Assembly (NCBI RefSeq): GCF_903915725.1
Contig: NZ_CAIWTY010000046.1
Coordinates: 1 to 64,000, forward strand
Source of the DNA: an uncultured Rhodopila sp.
GTDB taxonomy: Bacteria > Pseudomonadota > Alphaproteobacteria > Acetobacterales > Acetobacteraceae
Length of the DNA stretch: 64,000 nt
Direction of reading: 5' to 3'
Position 1 is the stretch's first letter; the number at the start of each line of letters is the position of its first letter. Made by a program: the position numbers and the translations under genes. The notes beneath the pieces are model-generated. The model was not told the DNA's origin. It was given only the letters and a program-made list of their open reading frames with translations, and ran no database searches. This document shows, in pieces, positions 1-7,733 of this stretch.

Positions 1-252
1 CGAAACTGATGGCGGGCAGGCAGTTCGTCCGGCGCTGTTGCGTCCGGGACTCAATCCGGCGGTCTCAGATCGTCCGAAAGCGCCGGAACGGCAGGCCAAG
101 GGTCGCACAGCCTGTGGTCCGACCATAATGAGAACTGCTGCCATTTCGGTGCGGAGGACCGCAAGCAGGCGAAGCGACATCGTCGGCGTGCCATCGCACA
201 GGCTTGCCTCGCGGCGGATGACAACCGTCTGAAAACAAGACCATTTCCCGCT

Positions 253-429
253 GTGTATCGGGACTTGGCTTCTCTGGGTAAACTAGCCAGAGAAACAAGC
301 GCCCTTACGGATCCGGAGGTCCAAAAATGGGCATTCTACAAAGCGCCGCCCCGCTTGAAGGAATTTCTGCTTACGAAAACCACCGACGAGTTGGAAGGAA
401 TTTTCACCCGTGTCGGCTGGGACGCTTGA
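253..429 (+). other. coding-like remnant in a 535-bp region with no clear gene
   Basis: Bases 1-535 hold no gene I can support. One frame, open from early in the window and ending in TGA at 427-429, reads like the C-terminal part of a protein: charged, helical, ending KTTDELEGIFTRVGWDA. It has no ATG, and the first alternative starts are GTG at 253 and TTG at 265, giving under 60 residues. I do not recognise the family. It may be the tail of a decayed gene or chance. Nearby gene debris (the DUF4160 remnant) makes decay plausible. Confidence 0.2.
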
Positions 430-535
430 TGGTCCCTCGGCAAAATATCACTCCGATCGGCGGCGGAACTTGATGCCGATAGCACCGGCGCCGACGGCGT
501 TGGTGCTGGGTGTCAGCCTGTGATAGCGTCGCATA

Positions 536-769
536 ATGGCAGGGCAGATCGATCTTTCGCGCGAAGCGGCGGCCATCGGCGCCTATAGCCGGGGCGAAAT
601 CACACGCCAGGAGGTCGGCGACAAGCTGGGGGAGCCGATCGGCTTTGGCGAACTGCTGATGAAACTGCATGAGCATCACCTGCCACTGCCGCGGTTTCCA
701 AGCGATCGGAACTCTGAGGGCGTGCAGTTGATCAAGCGGCTGGCGATGCAGGCGGCCAGTGGCGGATGA
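536..769 (+). CDS. UPF0175 family protein, putative antitoxin
   Basis: A 77-residue protein. The sequence shows a short helical region with SREAAAIGAYSRGEITRQEVGDKLG, which matches the UPF0175 pattern of a small helix-turn-helix-like DNA-binding or antitoxin protein. Its stop lies inside the next gene, which starts at GTG 759, so the two overlap by 11 bases and are probably translated together. In many genomes UPF0175 proteins precede PIN-like DUF3368 proteins, as here. The antitoxin role is inferred from that pairing. The final residues (QAASGG) have no defining motif. Confidence 0.7.
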   Translation: MAGQIDLSREAAAIGAYSRGEITRQEVGDKLGEPIGFGELLMKLHEHHLPLPRFPSDRNSEGVQLIKRLAMQAASGG

Positions 770-1370
770 CGCTCTTTTAGCCAAGCTGATCGTAACGGAC
801 ACCGGGCCGCTGATCACGCTCGCGGCGGCGGATAGTCTGGACTACCTGCTGTATCCCGGCGTTCCGGTGTGCGTGCCCGATGCCGTGTTGTACGAGGCGA
901 CGGTCGGAAGTGACGCTCTCGGTGCGCAGAGTATCGCCGACTGGGTGCAGAAGCACTCCAAGCGGGTGCGGCCTTTGATGACGCAGATCTTCGCCAACTA
1001 TCTGGCGGATATTGATGCCGGCAATCTGCGTCGGGTGCGCGACCTGGGCGAGCGCGCGGCGCTTGAGGCCATTCGCTTCGGATTGGATTTGGACGCCAAT
1101 GAGCGCGCTGTCTTCGTGACGGAAGACGATCGGGTTTTGCGCGGGGCCTTCATCCTGACGGTCGAGGACCGTGCGCGAATGATCCCCATGACCACCCGGG
1201 ATTTTCTGGTGGGGCTGGAGGAGGCGCACCGGATCAACTCCGCGGATGAGGTTTACCGGATTGCCGAGGATGCCGGCCGCTTCGCCAGCCGCCGCCGCGT
1301 GTTGGTTGAGCAGCACCAGCAGGCACGGGCGGCGGTCGAACGAATGCTGCGGGGTGGGACCGGGACGTGA
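759..1370 (+). CDS. PIN-domain protein (DUF3368-like), putative toxin RNase
   Basis: A 203-residue protein with a GTG start that overlaps the UPF0175 gene. The N-terminus (residues 10-22) has the PIN signature VTDTGPLITLAA, with the first metal-binding aspartate. Further acidic residues that would complete a PIN metal site occur at DLDANERAVFVTEDD near residue 120. PIN toxins are Mg-dependent ribonucleases held inactive by their partner. The C-terminal 50 residues are extra and helical, with many Arg and Glu. The gene pair is compact and has no recombinase beside it. The toxin role is an inference from family and context. Confidence 0.72.
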   Translation: MADDALLAKLIVTDTGPLITLAAADSLDYLLYPGVPVCVPDAVLYEATVGSDALGAQSIADWVQKHSKRVRPLMTQIFANYLADIDAGNLRRVRDLGERAALEAIRFGLDLDANERAVFVTEDDRVLRGAFILTVEDRARMIPMTTRDFLVGLEEAHRINSADEVYRIAEDAGRFASRRRVLVEQHQQARAAVERMLRGGTGT

Positions 1371-1637
1371 GGCAACAGCAATTCTCATTCTGACTTTGGC
1401 GGATTAACGGTTGGCATCAGCGAGCAAGGGGTATCCGGGAAACGCGATCATCAGGGCGCCATTATTACCGGTCCCGGGCAGGCGAAAATCAACCTGGCGG
1501 GCCGCGATGGTGCCCCGGAGCTTGTCTTCAGCGCCGGCATCAAGCGGCCCGACTTACGACGGCTGATGGAGGAGGTCGTTGAACGCCGGGATGCCTTCTT
1601 GCAGGAATGGGAGCGTATCCATGAAGTCTCCGACTGA
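1371..1637 (+). pseudogene. DUF4160 remnant, 5' end lost
   Basis: The frame ending TGA 1635-1637 encodes GPGQAKINLAGRDGAPELV followed by a helix rich in Arg and Glu that ends EWERIHEVSD. This matches the C-terminal two thirds of DUF4160 proteins, which usually pair with a DUF2442 protein, and the DUF2442 gene does follow, overlapping by 17 bases. The usual N-terminal part with the HxH-type segment is missing. The frame has no ATG or GTG start and runs back to the stop of the PIN gene at 1370. I read it as an N-terminally truncated, probably dead copy. Use of an unusual start cannot be ruled out. Confidence 0.55.
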
Positions 1638-2040
1638 TTCACAACTCGAGATCGCCAAGGAGCGCGGCCGGGCGATGCTGGAGAGCGAGCCGCGCGCCCG
1701 GACCGCCCATTTCGATCCCGCGACGGGCCGGGTCGAAATCGATCTGGCAAACGGCTGCTCCTATGCGTTTCCGCCGCAACTCGTCGAGGATTTACAGGAC
1801 GCCAGCCCGGAGGCGTTGGCGGACATTGAGGTCGACGGACTTGGCTTCAACCTGCATTGGCCGGCGCTGGACGTTGATCTTTATGTTCCGGCGCTGGTTT
1901 CGGGGATTTTCGGAACCCGGGCATGGATGACGCGGGCGCTTGCCCGGGCGGCAGGCCAGACAACATCGCCGGCCAAAACGGCGGCGGCGCGGGCCAACGG
2001 CGCAAAAGGCGGACGGCCGCGCAAAGCCCTGGCCGGTTAA
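1621..2040 (+). CDS. DUF2442 domain protein
   Basis: A 139-residue protein counted from ATG 1621, which overlaps the end of the DUF4160 remnant. An upstream ATG at 1579 would add 14 unrelated residues. Residues 25-95 have the DUF2442 pattern: a beta-rich segment (ARTAHFDPATGRVEIDLANG), then a hydrophobic LVEDLQDASPEALADIEV segment and the LHWPALDVDLYVPALV block. The tail is Ala/Lys-rich (AKTAAARANGAKGGRPRKAL), a common C-terminal form in this family that may contact DNA. DUF2442/DUF4160 pairs have been suggested to be toxin-antitoxin modules, but the function is unproven. Confidence 0.7.
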   Translation: MKSPTDSQLEIAKERGRAMLESEPRARTAHFDPATGRVEIDLANGCSYAFPPQLVEDLQDASPEALADIEVDGLGFNLHWPALDVDLYVPALVSGIFGTRAWMTRALARAAGQTTSPAKTAAARANGAKGGRPRKALAG

Positions 2041-2042
2041 CT

Positions 2043-2603
2043 CTATCGCCGCTGTTCGTCCAATCCCCGGTCGATCCCCGCCAGCAGCCACCCGAAGAAC
2101 ACCATCAGCAAACCCGAGCTGACCGCATTCAGCGTGAACAGCGACGCATAGGCTTCGGCGGAGAACCGAATCGGCGGGATGTCCAGCCGGCCGCGGGTCA
2201 GCAGCCAGACCGCCAGCGGCAGCGCGGTCATCGCCAGCATCACGAACCGCTCCCGCCAGCCGAACAGGATCGCGGCCAGCATGCCGCAGGGCAGATACAG
2301 CAACTGCACGCCGGCCGCCTCGCCCAGCATCAGCGACACGAACACCACGTTCGCGACCGAGAACACCACCAGCGCCATCCGGCCGAGCAGCCCGGACCGG
2401 CGGGCGATGGCCGGGACCGCGAAGAACAGCAGGCCGGAGAAGGCGTCGGGAATGCCGATCCAGGCGTCGCGGCCGACGATCCACCAGAGGTAGAGCGGGT
2501 AGTAGGGCTGGTTCCAGGCGAGCACCATGGCGATGGTGTTGGACGCCGAGACCCGGGGATCGTCACTCGCCATGTAGGCGCGCAGCCAGCGGAGCATCAT
2601 CAT
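2043..2603 (-). CDS. multi-pass inner-membrane protein of unknown function
   Basis: About 186 residues from ATG 2603, with ATG ATG ATG immediately after AGGA; an in-frame upstream ATG at 2669 would add 22 basic residues. Hydrophobic segments suggest five or six membrane spans: around TIAMVLAWNQPYYPLYLWW, FSGLLFFAVPAIA, MALVVFSVANVVFVSLML, LLYLPCGMLAAILF, FVMLAMTALPLAVWLL and SGLLMVFFGWLLAG. I do not recognise a named family. It ends three bases from the DUF2442 stop on the opposite strand, so the two genes converge. No regulatory site is evident. Confidence 0.55.
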   Translation of the reverse strand: MMMLRWLRAYMASDDPRVSASNTIAMVLAWNQPYYPLYLWWIVGRDAWIGIPDAFSGLLFFAVPAIARRSGLLGRMALVVFSVANVVFVSLMLGEAAGVQLLYLPCGMLAAILFGWRERFVMLAMTALPLAVWLLTRGRLDIPPIRFSAEAYASLFTLNAVSSGLLMVFFGWLLAGIDRGLDEQRR

Positions 2604-2859
2604 TCCTGTTCGTCGGGCAAGGCCGATCGGCCGGTCAACATAGCCGGGTTGGCGCCGCGCCGTCTGCAAAGTTGCGGAGTCGCGGACTAATGCCGTCGAG
2701 GCCGGGATTGGGCGCGGACGGAACGCTTACCACCTTATGCAACGACACGGATCAATGCCTTTCCAAATGAAATTGCCACCTCGCCTAACGAATTGAAACG
2801 TGGTTACATCAACCGTATCCCCTCACGTCCGTTCGCGGACAGTCCATGGAGTCCTATTC

Positions 2860-3417
2860 ATGCCTCCTGTTAACAACAATACAACACGGTTTGATGGCTT
2901 AACGATACTCTTCCATTGGCTTATCGCCCTGCTGGTGATCGTGCAGATCATCGGCGCGCATACGATCGATTTGTTTCCAAAGGGAGACCTGCGGGTCGAT
3001 GCGCAATCGGTTCATATCGTCGGCGGCGCGACGCTGGGCGCGATCCTGATCCTCAGCATTCTCTGGCGCCGCAGCTTCGGACGCCAACTCCCGCCGCCCG
3101 GCAACAAGGTGGTGACTTTCCTCGCCAATGCCGTTCAGATCCTGCTTAACCTGCTGGTCCTGGCCCAGGTTCTGGCTGGCCTGTCGCTCGTCTGGGTGCA
3201 TGGGACCACGCTGTTCAACATCTACCCGATCCCCGGGTATGACCCGGACAACAAGGCGCTGCTCGACCAGATATTCGGGGTGCACGCGGCTATCGCCTGG
3301 ACCATCGTCGGGCTCGCAGGGTTCCACGCCGCAGCGGCACTGTTTCATCACTACGTTTGGAAGGACGGCGTGCTGGACCGCGTCCGGATCTTCGGCAAGG
3401 CCAATCCGGCCGCCTGA
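2860..3417 (+). CDS. cytochrome b561 family protein
   Basis: A 185-residue membrane protein from ATG 2860; an upstream frame extension has no membrane-protein character. Four membrane helices carry histidines placed as in cytochrome b561/CybB. They are FHWLIALLVIVQIIGAH in helix 1, HIVGGATLGAILILSIL in helix 2, a third helix VQILLNLLVLAQVLAGLSLVW, and HAAIAWTIVGLAGFHAAAALFHHYVW in helix 4. Family members move electrons from ubiquinol, in some cases to superoxide. The gene stands alone, between a membrane protein and an MFS transporter on the opposite strand, so its redox partner is not evident. Confidence 0.85.
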   Translation: MPPVNNNTTRFDGLTILFHWLIALLVIVQIIGAHTIDLFPKGDLRVDAQSVHIVGGATLGAILILSILWRRSFGRQLPPPGNKVVTFLANAVQILLNLLVLAQVLAGLSLVWVHGTTLFNIYPIPGYDPDNKALLDQIFGVHAAIAWTIVGLAGFHAAAALFHHYVWKDGVLDRVRIFGKANPAA

Positions 3418-3454
3418 CAACGGACGGCGTGACGTTGCCGCTCCGGCGGCAGCG

Positions 3455-4735
3455 TCACTCCGCCGGAGCCTCCGCCGCCACCCGGCGGTGCGCGATGCGC
3501 AGCACCAGCAGCGCCGCCATCAGGCACGCAATGCCGCTGGCCACGAAGGCTGGCACGTAACTTCCCGTCAGATACCGCGTCTCGCCCGCCCCCAGAGCGG
3601 CCAGGGCGCCGCCGATCTGATGGCCGGCGACGATCCAGGAGACGATGACGGGGGCGTCCTTCTTGCCGAACACCTGGTTCGTCAACGCCACCGTCGGCGG
3701 CACCGTCGCCACCCAGTCCAGGCCGTAGAACACCGAGAAAATCGCCAGGCTGATCACGTCGAAGTTGGTGAACGGCAGCACCACCAGCGACAGGCCGCGC
3801 AGGCCGTAGTACCAGAACAGCAGAATCCGCGAATCATAGCGGTCAGTCAGGTGGCCCGACAGCGTCGTGCCGACGAGGTCGAACACGCCCATGACCGCCA
3901 GCAGCGAAGCGGCGGAGACCTCCGGGATGCCGTGATCCATGCAGAACGGGATCAGGTGGGTCGCGACCAGCCCATTGGTGGAGAACCCGCACACCGCGAA
4001 GGTGACGAACAGCAGCCAGAAGTCGAGCGACTTCGTGCCGCGTATCAGCCCGGCCATGGCGATGACGAACGGGTTGCCGGAGCGCGGCGGCAACTCCACG
4101 ACCTCGGTTGTGCCGAATGCGCCAAGGCCGATGGAGGCCGGGCTCTCCGGCAGCAGCAGCATCACCACCGGGATCAGCACCAGAATCACCGCTGCCACCG
4201 CCAGCGGCGCGCTGTGCCAGCCATGCGAGACGACCAGGCTGGCCAGCAATGGCAGGAAGACCAACTGTCCGCTGGCGTTGGCGGCGGTCAGCAGCCCGAC
4301 AACGAGGCCGCGCCGCTGCACAAACCAGCGGTTGGCGACGGCCGTCGCCAACCCCACCATGCCGGCGCCGGAGCCGAGCCCGACCAATACGCCCCAGGTC
4401 AGATACAACTGCCAGATTTGCGTCACGAAGCTGCTGAGGCCGGCGCCTATGACCAGCAGGACCATCGAACACAGCACCGTCCGCTTCAGGCCGATGACCT
4501 GGATGAACCCGGCGGCAAACGGCCCGACCAGGCCAAAAAGCAATATATTCAGCGAGATGGCGCCCGAGATGACCGCCGCGTTCCAGCCGAACGCCTGCTG
4601 CAGCGGCACGATCAACACGCCCGGCGTCGCGCGCACGCCGACGGAAGCGAGCATGGCGACAAACATCACCGCCACCACGATCCAGGCGTAATGCACCCGC
4701 CCCGCGAAAAGGCGCGCCATCAGCTTCGGTCCCAT
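3455..4735 (-). CDS. MFS transporter
   Basis: A 426-residue protein with about 12 hydrophobic spans, starting RLFAGRVHYAWIVVAVMF and resembling the oxalate/formate antiporter-like branch of the major facilitator superfamily. The loop between helices 2 and 3 and the second-half motif around GHLTDRYDSRILLFW fit MFS loop signatures. It is transcribed away from a TetR-family gene, with 84 bp between their starts that contain two inverted repeats. A TetR-repressed exporter of small molecules is the natural reading. The substrate cannot be told from sequence. An alternative start at Met-6 (MARLF) is possible. Confidence 0.82.
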   Translation of the reverse strand: MGPKLMARLFAGRVHYAWIVVAVMFVAMLASVGVRATPGVLIVPLQQAFGWNAAVISGAISLNILLFGLVGPFAAGFIQVIGLKRTVLCSMVLLVIGAGLSSFVTQIWQLYLTWGVLVGLGSGAGMVGLATAVANRWFVQRRGLVVGLLTAANASGQLVFLPLLASLVVSHGWHSAPLAVAAVILVLIPVVMLLLPESPASIGLGAFGTTEVVELPPRSGNPFVIAMAGLIRGTKSLDFWLLFVTFAVCGFSTNGLVATHLIPFCMDHGIPEVSAASLLAVMGVFDLVGTTLSGHLTDRYDSRILLFWYYGLRGLSLVVLPFTNFDVISLAIFSVFYGLDWVATVPPTVALTNQVFGKKDAPVIVSWIVAGHQIGGALAALGAGETRYLTGSYVPAFVASGIACLMAALLVLRIAHRRVAAEAPAE

Positions 4736-4764
4736 GCCGCCACTCCAAACAGCTTGCGTTCACC

Positions 4765-4810
4765 ATGACGGTCGTCATATAAAAGTCAAGCGGCATTATG
4801 ACGCTCGTCA
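4765..4810. promoter_or_regulatory. paired inverted-repeat operators for the adjacent TetR regulator
   Basis: Two copies of one palindrome lie between the divergent starts: ATGACGGTCGTCAT at 4765-4778 and TGACGCTCGTCA at 4799-4810. Both have the form TGACG-N2-CGTCA. Their centres are 33 bp apart, about three helical turns, so two dimers could bind the same face. This is how a TetR repressor usually controls itself and a divergent transporter. Binding is inferred. Confidence 0.65.
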
Positions 4811-4819
4811 GAAACGGAA

Positions 4820-5401
4820 ATGCAACGGATGGCCGAACCGACCTCGCGCGGGAGTGAGACGCGCCAGCGCATCCTGGATGCCGCCGGCGTGCTGTTCCGG
4901 CGGAACGGGATCGACGGCGTCGGCGTCGATGCGGTGATGAAGCAGGCCGGGCTGACGCATGGCGGCTTCTACGCGCATTTCGCCTCCAAGGAAGCGCTGG
5001 CCGCGGAAGTCGCGCAGAGCTTGCTGGAGAAGGCGGCGCGGTCCTGGGATGAGATCAGCCGCACGGAGGACCCCGGGGTTGCGTTGCGGCGAATCGTCCT
5101 GGCCTATCTGAACCCGGAGAAGGTCGCCTCCGGGCTTGGCTGTCCCCTGACCTCCCTCGGTCCCGACGTTGCCCGCCGATCGGCTGGGCGCTCGGCGGTT
5201 GGGGGGGCGTTGAGGGGGATGCTGGAAGCGTTGGCGCGGGTGATGCCGGAGGGTGGTGCGGAGGCCCCCCTCGCCTCGCTCTCCACAATGGTCGGCGCCG
5301 TGGTTCTGGCGCGGCTGGCAGACGATCCGGATCTGGCACGGGCGTTCCTGGATTCCGCCGCCGCCAGCGTGCTTGCGGATCGCACAAATACTGCTGGCTG
5401 A
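4820..5401 (+). CDS. TetR/AcrR family transcriptional regulator
   Basis: 193 residues. The N-terminal 60 residues form a TetR helix-turn-helix: ETRQRILDAAGVLFRRNGID, then GVDAVMKQAGLTHGGFYAHF and ASKEALAAEV. The remaining alpha-helical part, with SGLGCPLTSLGPDVA, is the ligand-binding and dimerisation domain typical of this branch. It is divergent from an MFS transporter and probably represses both genes through the two TGACG-N2-CGTCA palindromes just upstream. The first palindrome arm lies only about 10 bases before the start codon. ATG 4829 is an alternative start. Confidence 0.85.
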   Translation: MQRMAEPTSRGSETRQRILDAAGVLFRRNGIDGVGVDAVMKQAGLTHGGFYAHFASKEALAAEVAQSLLEKAARSWDEISRTEDPGVALRRIVLAYLNPEKVASGLGCPLTSLGPDVARRSAGRSAVGGALRGMLEALARVMPEGGAEAPLASLSTMVGAVVLARLADDPDLARAFLDSAAASVLADRTNTAG

Positions 5402-5429
5402 AACGGGACGGTCTCCCCATTTTAACGGC

Positions 5430-5987
5430 ATGATCGATCTGCGCGCTGTTGCATTCCTGGCGCTGAGCCTTTCGGCCTGTGCCACCCTGCCCCCGACCCC
5501 GGCGACGCCGTATTTGCCGGCCGGCGTTTACGGCATGTACCTGGACAACGACACGGGGGCGATCGACCAGTCGTCCTGGGCGTTCGCCTCGCCCGGCAAT
5601 ACCCGCAATAACCCGGTGGCGGCGGCAAAAGCCGTCGTCGCGCTGGAATACCTCTCCGGTGAGTTGCGCCAGAACCCGCGCTGGATTGGCATGGACCTGT
5701 CGACGAAGCTGCATATGGCGCAGGCCAGGGACAATCTGCGCCGGATCGTCGGCATCCGGCCGGATGCGCCGCCACAGGCCGTGGTCAACGCTTTGCTGCA
5801 GCTCGCCGAGGGCTTGCAGTTCGGCAATCAGGTTCAGGCCGCGCAGGCCTTGACCTCGCCGGTGTTCACCGGGCCGTCGGCGGAGACCATGCAGAAACTG
5901 TCGAACCTGCCGTACGACCAGACCGCCAACCTCGCCACCGCGCGGGCGGGTCAACAGGTCCTGCCCGTCGGCGGCACGCGGAGCTGA
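5430..5987 (+). CDS. putative lipoprotein of unknown function
   Basis: A 185-residue protein. The N-terminus MIDLRAVAFLALSLSACATL is a short signal peptide followed by a lipobox (LSAC) with Cys-17, so the mature protein is probably anchored by lipid. The next part is proline-rich (TLPPTPATPYLPAG) and then helical. No enzymatic motif is visible and I do not recognise the family. It lies 28 bases after the TetR gene on the same strand and could be co-transcribed with it, but nothing in the sequence links their functions. Confidence 0.6.
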   Translation: MIDLRAVAFLALSLSACATLPPTPATPYLPAGVYGMYLDNDTGAIDQSSWAFASPGNTRNNPVAAAKAVVALEYLSGELRQNPRWIGMDLSTKLHMAQARDNLRRIVGIRPDAPPQAVVNALLQLAEGLQFGNQVQAAQALTSPVFTGPSAETMQKLSNLPYDQTANLATARAGQQVLPVGGTRS

Positions 5988-6070
5988 CGCTTCCGGCCGG
6001 GCGGCGGCGCTTGCCAGCTTGCGGCGAAACCGGCAACCATCCGGGCCGCGCGACCGAGGGGGAAACGGCG

Positions 6071-6427
6071 ATGACTATCAGCTTCCAACATGTGCATCTG
6101 AAGACCCGCGACGTTGAGGCAACGGTGCGGTACTACATCGAAAATTTCGGGGCGACCCGGAAGGCGGAGATGCCGGGGCGCGGCTGGCAGCTTGATCTGC
6201 ATGGCACGCAGTTGAATATCACCGGGATCATCCCGGAGCAGAAGCATGAACAGCATTACGGCATCGAGCATATGGCCGTGGTGACGAACGACTATACGGC
6301 CACCTTGGCGACGCTGCGGGCCAACGGGGTCGTTGTCCTGGAGGAACTGAAAGGCGATCAGGGCAACCGCGTGGCTTTCGTCGAGGCGACCGATGGGGCG
6401 CAGGTGGAGGTGATCGAGCAGGCCTGA
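6071..6427 (+). CDS. VOC (glyoxalase/bleomycin-resistance) family protein
   Basis: 118 residues from ATG 6071. One glyoxalase fold unit is visible: FQHVHLKTRDVEATVRYYIE carries the first metal-type histidine, HMAVVTNDYTATLATLRANG starts the second beta-alpha-beta half, and the protein ends AFVEATDGAQVEVIEQ with the Glu that usually completes the metal site. Members are metal-dependent lyases, dioxygenases or drug-binding proteins, and the substrate is not predictable. The gene stands alone, with no partner on either side. Confidence 0.8.
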   Translation: MTISFQHVHLKTRDVEATVRYYIENFGATRKAEMPGRGWQLDLHGTQLNITGIIPEQKHEQHYGIEHMAVVTNDYTATLATLRANGVVVLEELKGDQGNRVAFVEATDGAQVEVIEQA

Positions 6428-6586
6428 TTCCGCAGACAGGCGGGGGCGGCAGCCGCCTTGCCTTGTAGCGGCGTGCTGCGCTATGTGCGTTCACATACAG
6501 CGTAAGCGGGGAAATGCTCTGGCGACAATACATGGTATGCAATAACATGCCTGCCGCGTTGGATTGTCCGGAACAGGGGTCGTACC

Positions 6587-7609
6587 ATGACATCTCCGCC
6601 ACTGCTCTGGCCCGTCACGCCGCGGCAGACCCGCATCCTCTACCTCGCCCGTTTCGCGCCGGACGATCCGTTCTATACGGTCAAGCCTGAGGGCACCACG
6701 ACCGGCTATGCGGAGTACCACTTCCGTATCTACGAGGCGCTGCGCGACATCGGCTACAGCGTGGCTTCGAGTTCGAAGCCCTACGCGGCGTTGATGGCGG
6801 GCGGCAACACGGATTTCGTGTTTTCGTTGCTGAATCGCATGCCGATCCGCAACCCGGAAGTGCTGGTGCCGGCGATCTGCACGTATTTGCGGGTGCCTTG
6901 CCTTGGGGCGCCACCCAACATCCGCGCGCTGGCGGAGGACAAATACCTCAGCAAGCTGGCGTTTGCGGGCCTTGGCTTGCCGGTGGCTCCGGGGCGGGTC
7001 TATCGGCCGGGCGAGGCTTTGCCGCCGCTGGATTTTGCCGGGCCCTATTTCGTCAAGGATCGTTTCGGCGCTGCCTCTGAAGGAGTCACTGAGGAGTCGC
7101 TGCAGGATAGTTGGGAGGGTGCGGCGAGGGTTGTGTCGGCGTTGCAGTCCGGCGGCAAGGAAGTTCTGGTCGAGCGTTTTTGCCCGGGCATCGACCTGAC
7201 GGTGCCGGTGATCGGGCATAGTCCGTATCTCGTGCTTGGCCATGTCGTTCCCCGGTCCGACAAAATCGGCAATATCCTCACTGCCGATTTAAAGACGGAT
7301 GATCGGCTTGGTAATGAATTGGTGGATGTGGATGATGCGACGGCGGCGGCGATCGAACAGGATGTGCAAACCGTGTGGTCCTCGCTGGGCCCGATCGATT
7401 ACTTCAGGCTGGATTATCGGTGGGATCCGGCAACGGGGCGGCGTTTCTTGATTGAGATGAATATCTGTTGCTACCTCGGTATACGCGGGGCCATCGGGCT
7501 GACGGCTGCGCGGCTGGGTTACAACCGGACGCAGATCGTGGCGCATGTGGTGGAGTACAGCCTGGCGCGGCAGCGGGACATGTTCTCGCACGACCGCTGG
7601 GTGATTTAG
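6587..7609 (+). CDS. ATP-grasp domain protein, D-Ala-D-Ala ligase-like
   Basis: 340 residues. The fold is suggested by a central segment AEDKYLSKLAFAGLGLPVAP, the lysine-bearing strand YFVKDRFGAASEGV (ATP-binding Lys), EVLVERFCPGIDLTVPVIG (adenine-side acidic residues), and near the C-terminus YFRLDYRWD...FLIEMNICCYL, with the acidic and Asn residues that bind Mg. This order matches D-alanine-D-alanine ligase-type enzymes that join a carboxylate to an amine. The N-terminal 90 residues are a pre-ATP-grasp domain. No amino-acid or peptide partner genes adjoin it, so the product is unknown. It is followed by a dispersed repeat and a convergent creatininase-family gene. Confidence 0.7.
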   Translation: MTSPPLLWPVTPRQTRILYLARFAPDDPFYTVKPEGTTTGYAEYHFRIYEALRDIGYSVASSSKPYAALMAGGNTDFVFSLLNRMPIRNPEVLVPAICTYLRVPCLGAPPNIRALAEDKYLSKLAFAGLGLPVAPGRVYRPGEALPPLDFAGPYFVKDRFGAASEGVTEESLQDSWEGAARVVSALQSGGKEVLVERFCPGIDLTVPVIGHSPYLVLGHVVPRSDKIGNILTADLKTDDRLGNELVDVDDATAAAIEQDVQTVWSSLGPIDYFRLDYRWDPATGRRFLIEMNICCYLGIRGAIGLTAARLGYNRTQIVAHVVEYSLARQRDMFSHDRWVI

Positions 7610-7630
7610 CAGGGGTGCATGCCTGGCTGG

Positions 7631-7671
7631 CACCGCAAGGCGTGGATGGCGGGCCTGCGCCCGCCATGACG
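7631..7671 (+). repeat. REP-like hairpin, half copy
   Basis: CACCGCAAGGCGTGGATGGCGGGC followed by TGCGCCCGCCATGACG. The stem ATGGCGGGC/GCCCGCCAT is perfect around a short loop. It lies between the convergent ATP-grasp and creatininase genes and belongs to the family found throughout this window. Confidence 0.8.
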
Positions 7672-7733
7672 ATGGGGGCGCCCCGGCATGCTTTGTCGGC
7701 ATGACGCCGCGGCGTGGCAGGCAAGCCGGCGCG

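Noticed and set aside
1923-2690. 255-residue plus-strand frame across the membrane protein
   Set aside because: Gln/Arg-rich, overlaps a frame with clear membrane spans, no homology features.
3128-4768. 546-residue open frame on the plus strand across the MFS gene
   Set aside because: Composition (His, Gln, Arg-rich) and total overlap with a well-supported minus-strand transporter show it is an antisense artefact of high GC.
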